Shown here piece by piece: positions 7,215 to 16,678 of a stretch of 44,288 nucleotides of DNA; within the stretch, counting starts at the first letter, position 1; the number at the start of each line of letters is the position of its first letter. Both the position numbers and the translations under genes were made by a program. The DNA comes from Sporolactobacillus shoreae (lineage in GTDB: Bacteria; Bacillota; Bacilli; Bacillales; Sporolactobacillaceae): contig NZ_SRJD01000024.1 in assembly GCF_004684935.1 (NCBI RefSeq), positions 1-44,288 on the forward strand, given 5' to 3'. A model generated the notes under the pieces. It had not been told where the DNA came from, made no database searches, and saw nothing but the letters and a program-made list of their open reading frames with translations.

Positions 7215-7448
7215 AAAAGGTAAGGAAGTAAAAATCTGGCCAATAAAACAAGGCCCTGGATGAGATTCAAAGCGGAGGTGCGAGACGCCTGCGGGAGAGC
7301 GAGCCAAGGGAGACCCCGCAGTGAGGGAACCGAGCGAGGAGGCTCACGGATCGCCCGCGGCAAGCGAGCAACCGAAGCGTTGATCCAACATCTCAATAAT
7401 ACAGGGTCAATGATTAGAGATCGGGCGATTTTTGTCCAGTTTTTCTTA
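7215..7448 (+). repeat. Dispersed repeat, subtype 2, copy B
   Basis: The 109-bp core 7272-7380 differs from copy C (21191-21299) at four positions by my count and shares its sequence with the core of copies A, D and E. A conserved tail at 7423-7448 (GGGCGATTTTTGTCC plus T-rich sequence) can form a terminator-like hairpin. It lacks the GGCT inverted ends of subtype 1. It fills the gap between two genes and I see no credible coding frame. Confidence 0.75.
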
Positions 7449-7456
7449 TACTCCAG

Positions 7457-8317
7457 CTAGTTGAGAGAAAGGGGCGACCCGATGAGAATGCATCGTGCAT
7501 CTCCTCCATGTCCCAACTGTTCGGTTTTGGCCACGGGCACATCATATTTCTCAGTGATTTCAAGGACAAGCTGTTCGATCGAAGGCTTCAACTCTTTTTT
7601 CTGCATCTCTGAAAAGGTTCCAAGCAGAACACCGCGGCACTTGCGGAACACAGATAATTGATCTAACTGGGCAAGGAGCGAAGCCATGCGCGCGGCGCCA
7701 CCGCCAAGCGCTTCCAGAAAAATAATTTTCCCCTCCGTGTCAGGGAAAAACCTGGTGCCGGCCAGTTTCAGAAAACAGCGGATATTGCCGCCGATCACGA
7801 TGCCCTTCATATCGTGGCCCCGCAGCCATCTGTAAGTGAAGGGTGAAGGTGCTGGTTCGCCCATAATATAATCTTCAAAAAATTTCTTCTGTTCCGCGGC
7901 AAACAGCCCTGCCAGGTTCTTAATTCGGTAATGGCAGGATGGTTTTTCACTTCGGGCAAAGATGGCGTTATTGACCACGGACAAATCGCTGATGCCGGTG
8001 AACATTGCCTGAGATGTGCGAATCGCGGCAAAGTCCAGGCAAGGAAGAATCTGGTTGGCGCTGTCCCCGCCGGACAGATCGAAAATCATTTTCACATCCG
8101 GATCATTGAAGAAACGCATCAGTTCGCTGGCACGGTGAGCGGGTGATCCACTGAATGGCTTGTCATTCTGTTGAAAAATGGTTTCGGCCGTTTTTACTCG
8201 AAGTCCAAGAGAAGTCAGCGTATGGATCACTTTCCCCACGATTGGCTCCTCTTCCGGCCGCAATCCGTCAGAGCAGGAAGTCAAGCCAACCGTATCTCCT
8301 TTTTTCAAGAGTATCAT
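7457..8317 (-). CDS. Peptidase S66 family (LD-carboxypeptidase/MccF-like)
   Basis: A 286-residue serine peptidase-fold protein. The nucleophile elbow is GISDLS (Ser about 108), the acid lies in IIFLEALGGG (Glu about 202), and the histidine is in LGHGGD (about 269). This is the Ser-Glu-His triad of family S66. Homologues are cytoplasmic LD-carboxypeptidases that trim tetrapeptides in murein recycling, or MccF-type immunity proteins that cleave microcin C-like conjugates; sequence alone does not separate them. GGGAGG lies about ten bases before ATG 8317. It is 22 nt downstream of the RsmF-type gene and probably co-transcribed with it. Confidence 0.85.
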   Translation of the reverse strand: MILLKKGDTVGLTSCSDGLRPEEEPIVGKVIHTLTSLGLRVKTAETIFQQNDKPFSGSPAHRASELMRFFNDPDVKMIFDLSGGDSANQILPCLDFAAIRTSQAMFTGISDLSVVNNAIFARSEKPSCHYRIKNLAGLFAAEQKKFFEDYIMGEPAPSPFTYRWLRGHDMKGIVIGGNIRCFLKLAGTRFFPDTEGKIIFLEALGGGAARMASLLAQLDQLSVFRKCRGVLLGTFSEMQKKELKPSIEQLVLEITEKYDVPVAKTEQLGHGGDARCILIGSPLSLN

Positions 8318-8339
8318 TGCGTAAAAACCTCCCGAATTT

Positions 8340-9716
8340 TTAGTGATTTAGTCCCCTGAGACGTAGCCCTTTGGGATAAAAATTTTTTAACGTACCGCCG
8401 GCGGCTTTTCCCCAGCCAAGTGTGAATCCGTCAATAGTGACTGCTGTCCATCCTTTTAGAGAGGCAGGCGCGGGCAGTGTTTCGCCCCGCAGATAATGAT
8501 CCCAGTCAGTGCCTGAGGATTCGAGCGGAAAGGTGGATTGGAAGGAGACGGCCGGCATCGCCAACGCCAGTGCGTGGTTTGGTTCGAAACGGTTTTTCTT
8601 CTGCTCGCCCAGGTGAAGCCCGGCGCGGATCACTTTCAATTGGCTAAAGTCCGGACAACCGTCGGGCAGAAGAAAAAGCTGATTGCCCGCAAAGTAAAAG
8701 GAACCGGCCAATTTTTCAGCCAAAGTCTGCTTCTCAAACTGGCGATAATCCTTCAGCGAGGATTCTTTCACGGATGACACAGGCTTGATTCTTTTCGTTA
8801 AGGACGGGCCGTGCTTCTGGAGCTTTGCGACAAAATGTCCTTCTCCGTCCAGATGGTGCGGCCAGAGCCGGGCAGTTTTTCTTAGCTCGGAATTTGCTGA
8901 ATCCGTCCATTGCGGACGCCCATCTTCAACACCGCCTGTCTTTTCAATGGGTAAGACTTCCATATCCGGGTATTTTTTTAGAAAATGGTCGATCATCTGC
9001 TCATCTTCTTCAGGGGAAAAGGTGCATGTTGAATAAACAAGTATGCCTTCTTCACGCAGCATACTGTAAGCATGGTCAAGAATCTGGTTCTGAAGCGCGG
9101 CACATTCTCTGACGTGATCCGGACTCCAGTACTGCGCGGCATCCGGATCCTTCCGAAACATGCCTTCACCCGAGCAGGGCGCATCCACGAGAATTTTGTC
9201 GAAATTGCCCGGGAAATACTCAGCGAGCCGCTCCGGTGTTTCATTGGTAACCAGGGCGTTTGTGATTCCCATCCGCTCAATATTCTCAGAAAGTGATTTG
9301 GCCCGTTTCGGGTAGATTTCATTGCTGACAAGGAGACCACGGTTCTGCATGGAAACAGCGATCTGTGTCGACTTCCCCCCGGGTGCGGCGCAGAGGTCAA
9401 GAACACGTTCCCCGGGCTTTGCGTCCAACCTTTCTGCTACAAACATCGCGCTGGGTTCTTGTATGTAATAAAGTCCTGCCTGGTGGAAAGGGTGTTTTCC
9501 AGGTTCGTCCGCCTCCTGATAGTAAAATCCGGATGGGCAGAATGGAACCGGTTTTAAGTGGAACTCCGGAAGCTTTTTCAGTTGCTCACCCGACGTTTTC
9601 AGCAGGTTGGCGCGTAGCCCGAAAGCGCGTTTCTGGTCATAGGTCTTAAAAAAGTATTCCGATTCCGGTCCGAGCAAACGAGTCATTTTTTCAATAAATG
9701 CTTCTGGCAGTGACAA
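8340..9716 (-). CDS. RsmF/YebU-type RNA m5C methyltransferase
   Basis: A 458-residue NOL1/NOP2/Sun-family enzyme. The SAM site is LDLCAAPGGKSTQ (about residues 106-118), the first catalytic cysteine is in the VDAPCSGEGMF motif (about 173-183), and the second is in YSTCTFSPEEDE. The C-terminal region (about 300-458) resembles the RsmF PUA-like part. It methylates cytosine C5 in rRNA, or possibly tRNA. The long frame opens at 9788 inside the adenine deaminase gene, but AAGGAGG (minus strand, 9726-9732) lies nine bases before TTG 9716, giving MSLPEAFIEKM, so I start there. It follows ade closely and precedes the S66 gene. The exact target nucleotide is unknown. Confidence 0.88.
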   Translation of the reverse strand: MSLPEAFIEKMTRLLGPESEYFFKTYDQKRAFGLRANLLKTSGEQLKKLPEFHLKPVPFCPSGFYYQEADEPGKHPFHQAGLYYIQEPSAMFVAERLDAKPGERVLDLCAAPGGKSTQIAVSMQNRGLLVSNEIYPKRAKSLSENIERMGITNALVTNETPERLAEYFPGNFDKILVDAPCSGEGMFRKDPDAAQYWSPDHVRECAALQNQILDHAYSMLREEGILVYSTCTFSPEEDEQMIDHFLKKYPDMEVLPIEKTGGVEDGRPQWTDSANSELRKTARLWPHHLDGEGHFVAKLQKHGPSLTKRIKPVSSVKESSLKDYRQFEKQTLAEKLAGSFYFAGNQLFLLPDGCPDFSQLKVIRAGLHLGEQKKNRFEPNHALALAMPAVSFQSTFPLESSGTDWDHYLRGETLPAPASLKGWTAVTIDGFTLGWGKAAGGTLKNFYPKGLRLRGLNH

Positions 9717-9744
9717 AAAAAGAAACCTCCTTGATGGAAAACGG

Positions 9745-11478
9745 TTAATCATTGGAAACCGTGATGTGGCGGAATGCGCGAACATCAAAAAGCCCGGTGT
9801 CCGTCAGCTTCAGATCGGGAATGACCGGAAGGCTGAGAAATGATAGAGTCAGAAACGGGTTAAACGCCTTGGAAGCTCCCTGAGCGGTTGCCGCTTTTCT
9901 TAATTCTTCAAGCTTTTCAGCGACTTCTTCGGCTGGCGCGTCGGTCATTAATCCGGCGATCGGCAGGGCAAGTTCCGCCACTACTTTTCCGTGATTCACA
10001 ACAACCATACCACCTTGTATTTCTTTCAGCCGCTCAGCTGCAACGATGAGGTCTCTGTCACTGCAGCCAGCGACGACCAGATTGTGGGAATCATGAGCGA
10101 CCGTTGTTGCAATGGCGCCGGATGTAAGACCGAACCCTTTAACGATGCCCAGTCCGACGGTGCCGAGGCCCTTATGACGCTCAATAACAGCCATTTTAAG
10201 CAAATCTTTTTCTTCTGAATAGGTAAAAACACCGTTCAGAACTGGTACTTTTTCAATGCTGTCGCGGGTGACCAGACTGTTTGGAATGATTTCAATCACG
10301 TGCGCTTTTTGAGATGGACCGATGTTCATTCGAAAGCTTTCCGGTGTCAGTTCAGGCAGAATGAGCGGGTGATCCGCAGCCTTTATTGAAGCCATGCTTT
10401 TGTACACGGGTTTTCCATCTTCAGCAACCAGTTCTCCGCGCACGTAAACCTTATTGATTGAAAAACTGTCCAAATCGTCAAGCAGCAGAAAATTTGCTTC
10501 ATAGCCCGGCGCAATCGCACCTTTTGCCTGCAATCCATAGCATTCAGCCGTATTCAATGAAGCCATTTTGATGCTGGTGATTGGGTCGAGACCGCTGCGG
10601 ATTGCCATCCGGACATTGTGATCCACACTGCCCTCCGCAATAAGGTCATCCGTATACTTGTCATCGGTGCAGAACAGGAAGCGTCTGCTGTTAACTTCAT
10701 TGACTAGGCCGATCAGCTGCGGGAGATCCTTGGCAACAGTACCCTGACGGATCATCACGTACATCCCGCGCGACAGGCGATCTCTGGCCTCGTCTATGTT
10801 CACACATTCATGATCAGTCCGGATTCCGGCAGCTGTGTACACATTAATGCCGTCTGCATCCAGCCCGGCCGCGTGCCCGTCAATCCGCCACGTATGCCTG
10901 CGGGTCATTAGCAGTTTGTCGACCATCAGCGAATCGGCATTCAGGACCGCCGGAAAATCCATCACTTCTGCAAGACCAAGTACATGATCATTTTCAAAAA
11001 GAGGTTCCAGGTCTTCAGCATGAAGTGTGGCCCCGTTGTGCTCAAATGAGGTGGCAGGAACAGAGGACGGAAGCATGACATAGATGTCAATCAGGCTGCC
11101 CTTCGCACGCTCAAGCATAAAACGGATGCCATCCGCGCCGAGTACATTCGCAATTTCATGCGGGTCGGTCACGACCGATGTCACGCCGTGGGCGGCAAGC
11201 ACGCCGGCAAAGGTTCCCGGCGTCAGCATGGATGATTCAATGTGAACATGACCGTCGATCAGCGCAGGGCTTATTATCTTTCCTCCGGCATCCAGAGTCT
11301 GTTTGCCCTCATAACTTCCCAGTCCCACAATGATGCCGCCTGTGATGGCGACATCTGTCTCCATCAGTGTTCCGCTGAAAACATCAATCACTTTCCCGTT
11401 TCTTATAACTAAATCCGCAGGCTCTTTTTTCGAAGCTGTGCGGATGCGGTGAACCAATCGATCTCTTTCTACAGTCAA
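9745..11478 (-). CDS. ade: Adenine deaminase
   Basis: A 577-residue amidohydrolase of the AdeC family. The metal-binding HVHIESSMLTP motif (about residues 75-85) and the following TDPHEIANVLG are diagnostic. ICTDDKYTDDL-type and AHDSHNLVVAG motifs occur in the C-terminal half. It hydrolyses adenine to hypoxanthine and ammonia for purine salvage. The frame extends to 11535, but AGAGGAG is placed eight bases before TTG 11478 (MTVERDRL), so I use TTG. No purine riboswitch is visible upstream. The next gene downstream is the RsmF-type methyltransferase, 28 nt away. Confidence 0.93.
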   Translation of the reverse strand: MTVERDRLVHRIRTASKKEPADLVIRNGKVIDVFSGTLMETDVAITGGIIVGLGSYEGKQTLDAGGKIISPALIDGHVHIESSMLTPGTFAGVLAAHGVTSVVTDPHEIANVLGADGIRFMLERAKGSLIDIYVMLPSSVPATSFEHNGATLHAEDLEPLFENDHVLGLAEVMDFPAVLNADSLMVDKLLMTRRHTWRIDGHAAGLDADGINVYTAAGIRTDHECVNIDEARDRLSRGMYVMIRQGTVAKDLPQLIGLVNEVNSRRFLFCTDDKYTDDLIAEGSVDHNVRMAIRSGLDPITSIKMASLNTAECYGLQAKGAIAPGYEANFLLLDDLDSFSINKVYVRGELVAEDGKPVYKSMASIKAADHPLILPELTPESFRMNIGPSQKAHVIEIIPNSLVTRDSIEKVPVLNGVFTYSEEKDLLKMAVIERHKGLGTVGLGIVKGFGLTSGAIATTVAHDSHNLVVAGCSDRDLIVAAERLKEIQGGMVVVNHGKVVAELALPIAGLMTDAPAEEVAEKLEELRKAATAQGASKAFNPFLTLSFLSLPVIPDLKLTDTGLFDVRAFRHITVSND

Positions 11479-11597
11479 AATCCATTCTCCTCTCTGAAAC
11501 AACGCACTCTGCCGGGTGCACATCTGCCCGTACAAATATATAGATCATTATAGCTGAAAAATGGGACAGGGGGGAGCTGATCGCTTTTCAAGGCATG

Positions 11598-11629
11598 AAA
11601 AAAGAGCCATTCCCCTTAGGAAATGGCTC
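11598..11629 (-). terminator. Terminator after the VIT-family gene
   Basis: GAGCCATT (11604-11611) and AATGGCTC (11622-11629) form the stem. On the minus strand it runs into a T6 tract. It lies just downstream of the VIT-family stop. Confidence 0.85.
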
Positions 11630-11650
11630 AAATAATAATTTTGTTTTTCC

Positions 11651-12328
11651 TCAGATCAAATGGCCGACGGTGTATGTGATAGTCATCGTCAGCGCGCCGA
11701 CAAGCACATTTCTGAGAATCGCCGGCCAAGCCGGCGCTCCGCCCAGCTTGGCGCTGATGTATCCGGTCAGGCCCAGTGCGAACAGAACGGCGATCACGGT
11801 AAATAGAACGCGCATCGAACCCGGTATCAGAGCAATGCACAAAAAAGGAAGAATCGCTCCGATCGTAAATGAGATCATCGATGAGAATGCGGCGTGCCAC
11901 GGATTGACAAAATCGCCGGGGTTCACGCCCAGCTCCGCAGCCGCGTGCGCTTTGAGCGCATCTTTATTCATCAGTTCGACAGCAACTTTTCGGGCCAGCT
12001 CTTCCGATAATCCGTTCTTTTCATAAATTTTTGCGAGTTCATTGACTTCCCCTTCATAATCGTCCCTGAGTTCCGCTTTTTCCAACTCAACTGCCGCTTT
12101 TTCTGTGTCCTTCTGTGTGCTGACGGAAACATACTCCCCGCCACCCATCGACAGAGCTCCGGCCACGAGACCGGCCAATCCTGAAATGACCAGTGTCATC
12201 GTGTTTGTTGTGGCACCGGCGACACCTATGACAATACCTGCTGTTGAAACGATGCCGTCGTTCGCCCCAAGTACACCGGCGCGGAGGACATTCAGTTTCT
12301 GACTCATTCCGTTCACTGCTTGTTCCAT
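11651..12328 (-). CDS. VIT/CCC1-family iron/manganese transporter
   Basis: A 225-residue membrane protein of the VIT1/CCC1 family. The first helix has GANDGIVSTAGIVIGVAG, then GALSMGGGEYVSVSTQKD with the conserved Gly/Glu-Tyr motif. A cytoplasmic helical hairpin rich in Glu (about residues 80-130) forms the metal-binding domain, then three more helices to the end. Relatives export Fe2+ or Mn2+ from the cytoplasm or load vacuoles. Two Fur-box-like sites upstream (12383-12417) suggest metal-dependent control. It is monocistronic with its own terminator. Confidence 0.87.
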   Translation of the reverse strand: MEQAVNGMSQKLNVLRAGVLGANDGIVSTAGIVIGVAGATTNTMTLVISGLAGLVAGALSMGGGEYVSVSTQKDTEKAAVELEKAELRDDYEGEVNELAKIYEKNGLSEELARKVAVELMNKDALKAHAAAELGVNPGDFVNPWHAAFSSMISFTIGAILPFLCIALIPGSMRVLFTVIAVLFALGLTGYISAKLGGAPAWPAILRNVLVGALTMTITYTVGHLI

Positions 12329-12382
12329 AATCTTAACCTCTCCCTGTTATTTGCTTGATTCATCTTTCAAACTGTTGACGAA

Positions 12383-12417
12383 TGAAAATGATTATTTCTA
12401 ATTGAGAATGGTAATCA
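12383..12417. promoter_or_regulatory. Two Fur-family box-like sites
   Basis: TGAAAATGATTATTT (12383-12397) and TGAGAATGGTAATCA (12403-12417) each match 11 of 14 defined positions of the 7-1-7 consensus TGATAAT-N-ATTATCA. They start 20 bp apart, upstream of the VIT-family gene. Fur is the simplest candidate; related Fur-family regulators (PerR, Zur) use similar boxes. Confidence 0.45.
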
Positions 12418-12431
12418 TCTTCACAACCCTT

Positions 12432-12471
12432 AAAACGACACATGCTGCCATCCGATTGGATGACAGCATGT
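12432..12471 (-). terminator. Terminator after pepF
   Basis: A 14-bp stem with one mismatch (12440-12453 with 12458-12471) and loop GATT. On the minus strand it leads to TCGTTTT. It lies about 100 bases after the pepF stop. Confidence 0.7.
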
Positions 12472-12569
12472 TTACGTAAGTTAAAATGATTATTGATTAC
12501 CGTGTCTCTTTATTCTATAATCAAAAAGTTTTTTTGTCTATGATAACGGCTCAGGTTTTGTATATTTCC

Positions 12570-14357
12570 TCATTCGGTGAGGGTGAGAAATTTACGGACA
12601 TCCTGCACACAATAATCCAGCGCCGAGCGCCAGAAATCAGGTTTGTTCAGATCGGCACCCAGATGCTTTTCGGCAAGCTGTTCGGTTGTCATCCTGCCTG
12701 TGTCATGAAGCAGGGCGTCATATTTTTCAGCAAAGGATTTGCCTTCTTTTAAAGCACGCACGTAAATCCCTGTACTGAACAAGAAGCCAAAGGTATACGG
12801 GAAGTTATAGAACGGCCAGTCTGTAATATAGAAATGAAGCTTGGAAGCCCAGAATGTCGGGTGATAGACATCAAGCGAATCCAGATAAGCCTCTTTCTGA
12901 GCCTGAAGCATTAATTCATTCAGGCGGTCGATGTTAACCACACCTTTTTTCCGCTCGGCATAAAAGCGTGTTTCAAAAAGGAAACGGGCGTGAATATTCA
13001 TCAGCAGCGCAACACTGCGTTCAAGCTTATTGCTTAGAAAGGCCAGCTTTTCTTCTTTGGTTTTTGCCGCAGATTCGGCGGCGTCTCCGACGATCATTTC
13101 TGAAAAAGTGGATGCCGTTTCCGCCACATTCATCGCGTAGTGTTGGGAGAGGTAGGGCAGGTCATTCATCACTGACTGATGGTAGGCGTGGCCCAGTTCG
13201 TGCGCAATTGTTGACGTATTCGATGCCGTTCCGCTGAAGGTCATAAAGATGCGCGACTGTCCGGCGATCGGGAAACTGGTGCAGAAACCGCCGGGCCGTT
13301 TATTCGGTCGATTTTCGGCTTCGATCCAGCGGTTTTCCAGTGCGTTCTTCGCGAAGTCCGCCATTTTCGGATTAAAAGTTCTGAAGTTGTCGACGACAAA
13401 GTCCGCAGCCTCTTCATATGAAACCTTTCTTCTGCTGCGGGTAAGCGGGGCGTCGACATCAAACCATGATAATTTTTTTAATCCGAGAAGTTTGGCTTTT
13501 CGGTCGAGAAATTTTACGAATTCAGGTTTATATTCATCAATTGTCCGCCACATTGTATCCAGTGTTTTCCGTGACATGCGGTTGTAGTCCAGCGGTTCAT
13601 CAAGAAAATCGTCCCAGCCCCGCGCCTTGTAAGCAGAGAGGCGGTAGCCCGCAACATGATTCAATGTGGCGGCAAACAGGTCGGCGCTGTCCGACCATGC
13701 CGTCTCCAGCGCGCTGAATGCCGCTTTCCGGGTGCCGCGGTCGGCATCGTCGAGCAGATTATCGGCCTGGCTGACTGATAGGGTTTCTTTCCCTTTTTCC
13801 GGATGGTCAAACGGGATTTTAATTTTTCCTACGAGCGCATAATACAGATTGCCCCAAGCGTGATAGCCATCGACCGACAGGCTGCCGATCAGTTCTTCCT
13901 GTTCGGAAGGGAGCTTCTTTTTTGAAAGGTCCCTTTTTTCCTGAAGGGCGAAATGGACGTCTTTCATTCCATCTCCGGCAAGCTTCTGCCAGTCATGATC
14001 TGAAATGGCGCGGAGCAGTGTATTCAGCAGGGTGTCACATGAAGCGAATGCAGCGGACAGGGACTGAATTCGGCTGCTCAGCGTCAGCGCCGCTTCATCT
14101 TTCATATTTTGCGCCGTGAGGCATTCGGCAAATGCAGCCGCCTCGCTCAGCCTTTTGTCCAGGTTTTCATAAGTCAGGACACACTCGCGGAAATCATCGG
14201 CGTCGTCCGCGTTGAATGGTTTTACGATTGCTTTGAGATCCTTTTTATACGCTGCCATCTCACTTTCCAGTTGATCCAGAAAGTTAATGTAGTCCGATGA
14301 GTGGCTGTCACCTGAAAAAATCGGATCCAGATTCCATTGTTGATTCAGTGTTTTCAT
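12570..14357 (-). CDS. pepF: Oligoendopeptidase F (M3 family)
   Basis: A 595-residue M3-family zinc metallopeptidase. The N-terminal helical PepF domain (about residues 110-180) is followed by the peptidase M3 domain with TIAHELGHAYHQS (HExxH, about 386-390) and a downstream Glu ligand in ETASTFSEM. It cleaves peptides of roughly 7-17 residues in the cytoplasm, possibly those imported by Opp/Dpp systems such as the one at 28151. It starts at ATG 14357 with an upstream AAGGAGA. It is monocistronic with a terminator at 12432-12471. Confidence 0.93.
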   Translation of the reverse strand: MKTLNQQWNLDPIFSGDSHSSDYINFLDQLESEMAAYKKDLKAIVKPFNADDADDFRECVLTYENLDKRLSEAAAFAECLTAQNMKDEAALTLSSRIQSLSAAFASCDTLLNTLLRAISDHDWQKLAGDGMKDVHFALQEKRDLSKKKLPSEQEELIGSLSVDGYHAWGNLYYALVGKIKIPFDHPEKGKETLSVSQADNLLDDADRGTRKAAFSALETAWSDSADLFAATLNHVAGYRLSAYKARGWDDFLDEPLDYNRMSRKTLDTMWRTIDEYKPEFVKFLDRKAKLLGLKKLSWFDVDAPLTRSRRKVSYEEAADFVVDNFRTFNPKMADFAKNALENRWIEAENRPNKRPGGFCTSFPIAGQSRIFMTFSGTASNTSTIAHELGHAYHQSVMNDLPYLSQHYAMNVAETASTFSEMIVGDAAESAAKTKEEKLAFLSNKLERSVALLMNIHARFLFETRFYAERKKGVVNIDRLNELMLQAQKEAYLDSLDVYHPTFWASKLHFYITDWPFYNFPYTFGFLFSTGIYVRALKEGKSFAEKYDALLHDTGRMTTEQLAEKHLGADLNKPDFWRSALDYCVQDVRKFLTLTE

Positions 14358-14539
14358 AGTGTTCTCCTTATTCTTTTTTCTTCACCAATTTTAGCATAAA
14401 AGTTGGAGAACAATGCCCCATGGATTTTGTGGTTTCTCCAATTAATTGCTATGATGGGACATAAGCTTGAAATGAACGAAATATGTAAGTAATCGCTTTC
14501 GCAGTGATAAAATTCGCGTTAAAATAGGGATGAGAAAAA

Positions 14540-15007
14540 ATGATTCGCGTACTTTTTGTTTGTCTGGGAAATATTTGCCGTTCACCAATGGCGGAAGCCG
14601 TGCTTCGTGATAAAGTCAGGAAGGCTGGTGCCGGAGACCGGATTCAGGTGGATTCTGCAGGAACCGGTGACTGGCACACCGGGGATTTGCCTCATTTCGG
14701 AACGCGGAAAATATTGAAAGAAGCCGGAATTTCTTTTAACGGCATTCACGCGCGGACAGTGGTTCCTGAAGACCTGGTGCAGTTTGACCGGATCATCGCC
14801 ATGGATCGGAACAATGAGCGCGATCTACTGCAGCTGGCAGGTAATAATCAACAGTTTAGATACAAAATCAGCCGTTTTATGCAGCTCCTGAATGACAGCG
14901 GTGGATCGGATGTACCAGATCCTTATTACACCGGCAGGTTTGATACGGTTTACCAATTAATTGATAAAGGAACCGATGAACTGCTCAGAATTCTAGTGCA
15001 TCGATAA
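14540..15007 (+). CDS. Low-molecular-weight protein tyrosine phosphatase
   Basis: A 155-residue LMW-PTP. The P-loop is CLGNICRS at residues 8-15 (Cys8 nucleophile, Arg14), and the general-acid loop is VPDPYYTG (Asp about 126). It resembles B. subtilis YfkJ, a tyrosine phosphatase linked to stress resistance. AGGGATGAG precedes the ATG. It is the first gene of the yfk-like block and is followed by the YtxH-like and YihY genes in the same direction, though a 124-nt gap with a TATAAT (15086) may hold a separate promoter for those. Confidence 0.93.
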   Translation: MIRVLFVCLGNICRSPMAEAVLRDKVRKAGAGDRIQVDSAGTGDWHTGDLPHFGTRKILKEAGISFNGIHARTVVPEDLVQFDRIIAMDRNNERDLLQLAGNNQQFRYKISRFMQLLNDSGGSDVPDPYYTGRFDTVYQLIDKGTDELLRILVHR

Positions 15008-15131
15008 GAACCGGGACGATTTTTTATTTCACTCTAAGGCTTCTTTTTCCACAATATTAACCGGGTTCTCTGCGCAGACTACAGATATAATCCAATTAGG
15101 GATTATAGATACTGCAAGGAGGCAAAGTCTG

Positions 15132-15695
15132 ATGAGCATTTATGGCAACAGCCGGATGGGCAGATTTATGCTGATCGGTGGCCTGGTTGGCTGCGGCTTA
15201 TCGCTTTTCAGCCGTGAAACACGCGCGGTTTGGGGAAACCGCGTGTCAACTGCGGCCGCGAGCGGCGGCAAGCTGATCCAGACCGTGTACAGGCATCCTG
15301 ATCAGGTCGGCCGGTATCTGACGGTGACCGGAACACGCCTCAAAGGGCTTGCACGGGAAGTCTCTGAAGATTTCCAGCAAATGATTGATCACGCAGAAAA
15401 GGCCCGTTTCAGCACGGGAAATACCTACCAATACGTGATGGAAGCCGGAAATGAGATCGCCGAGATGGCCGGAAAAATCAGGCGTGCGGGACAGAATATC
15501 ACACGTTATGAAGAACCTGTTCTGATTGACTCGGAAAAAGATGCGCTGCAGCGTCTTGAAAATGAAACAACCGTACCGAATCCCGGTACGATGCCGAAGC
15601 ATCACACGGCGGATGGAAATAGGTACAAGTCAAGCGTGAGAACGGGATCCGGGAAGAAGAAAAACGTTGGCACTTCATCATTCAATCCCAGATAG
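15132..15695 (+). CDS. YtxH-like membrane-anchored protein
   Basis: A 187-residue protein with one N-terminal hydrophobic segment (about residues 9-25, FMLIGGLVGCGLSLF), a long amphipathic helical middle (about 40-135), and a basic, low-complexity C-terminal tail ending KKKNVGTSSFNPR. The architecture resembles YtxH/YoxC-type general-stress proteins, but similarity is weak and I give no function. AAGGAGG is nine bases before ATG 15132. It lies 21 nt upstream of the YihY gene, so the two are probably co-transcribed. Confidence 0.6.
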   Translation: MSIYGNSRMGRFMLIGGLVGCGLSLFSRETRAVWGNRVSTAAASGGKLIQTVYRHPDQVGRYLTVTGTRLKGLAREVSEDFQQMIDHAEKARFSTGNTYQYVMEAGNEIAEMAGKIRRAGQNITRYEEPVLIDSEKDALQRLENETTVPNPGTMPKHHTADGNRYKSSVRTGSGKKKNVGTSSFNPR

Positions 15696-15716
15696 AGAAA
15701 AGGGAAAAGCTCGGGG

Positions 15717-16580
15717 ATGAGAAATGTGGGGAAAAGAAGGTTAATCAGAGAGACGGAAGTCTTCATCAGGCTTCTCGGCAAACGAATTGTTAATGATCAC
15801 ATAGTGGATCTGGCGGCGACACTGGCTTATTATTTTCTGCTGTCACTTTTTCCACTTGTGATTTTTTTGTTTGCCATCCTTCCTTATCTCGGGCTGACAC
15901 AGGCACAGGTCATTCCGTTCGTTGGCCAGTACCTTCCAGGGGAAGTCATGACACTGATCAGTCAGAATCTTGGCGGCGTATTTACAAAAAGCGGTGGCCT
16001 GCTTTCGATCGGTGTGATTGCCACCCTCTGGCCGGCGTCAGGTGCTGTAAATGCTTTGATCCGCGCTCTGAATCAGGCTTATCATGTCAAAGAAACCCGT
16101 CACTTTATCCTGACACAGGTTCTGGCAATATGTTTGACTGTGGCCATGATCTTCGCGATTGCAATGACCCTGGCTATCAATGTGGCTTCGGCGGCGTGGG
16201 CCGAAGGACTGTTTCATCGGCTTGGTTTTCCGGATACATTTTCCGATCTGTGGTCGATCGTCAGTACCCTTGTCACATTTGCTGTGATTATTATCATCTT
16301 CGCTTTTCTATATATGCTGGGTCCGAATATGCTGCTGAAATTGAGAGATGTCATAATCGGCGCCGTGACCGCCGGCCTCGGCTGGCAGCTGGCATCTTAC
16401 GCCTTTTCATTTTATGTCCGCTATTTCGGGCACTATTCATCAACTTACGGCACACTCGGCGGGATCATTATATTAATGGTATGGTTTTATCTGACAGCCT
16501 TTACCGTGATTCTCGGCGGAGAGATCAATGCAGTTTGTTATCATCTCGATGCGGGCAGGAGAAATAAATTTTTGATCTGA
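15717..16580 (+). CDS. YihY/BrkB family membrane protein
   Basis: A 287-residue protein with six predicted helices and the family pattern: DLAATLAYYFLLSLFPLVIFL near the N-terminus, LWPASGAVNALIRALNQAY in the middle, and YGTLGGIIILMVWFYLTAFTVILGGEINA at the C-terminus. The family was once called ribonuclease BN, which is now known to be wrong; it is an inner-membrane protein of unknown transport role. In B. subtilis the equivalent yfkH lies beside yfkJ, as here. Confidence 0.9.
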   Translation: MRNVGKRRLIRETEVFIRLLGKRIVNDHIVDLAATLAYYFLLSLFPLVIFLFAILPYLGLTQAQVIPFVGQYLPGEVMTLISQNLGGVFTKSGGLLSIGVIATLWPASGAVNALIRALNQAYHVKETRHFILTQVLAICLTVAMIFAIAMTLAINVASAAWAEGLFHRLGFPDTFSDLWSIVSTLVTFAVIIIIFAFLYMLGPNMLLKLRDVIIGAVTAGLGWQLASYAFSFYVRYFGHYSSTYGTLGGIIILMVWFYLTAFTVILGGEINAVCYHLDAGRRNKFLI

Positions 16581-16678
16581 AAGTTGATTTTTTGAATCGG
16601 ATATTTTTAAGGTAAAGGAACAAGTCGGTCATTGAAAACGGACTTGCCTCATATTTATAGCGGTAGGGGGCATGCCAG

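Noticed and set aside
7457-8317. S66 peptidase as a microcin-immunity system
   Set aside because: The gene has only housekeeping neighbours; no microcin or peptide-nucleotide biosynthesis genes are present, so a cell-wall recycling role is as likely.
16625-16650. Hairpin between the YihY and VanZ-like genes as terminator
   Set aside because: The stem CAAGTCGGT/ACGGACTTG has one mismatch and no T tract follows.
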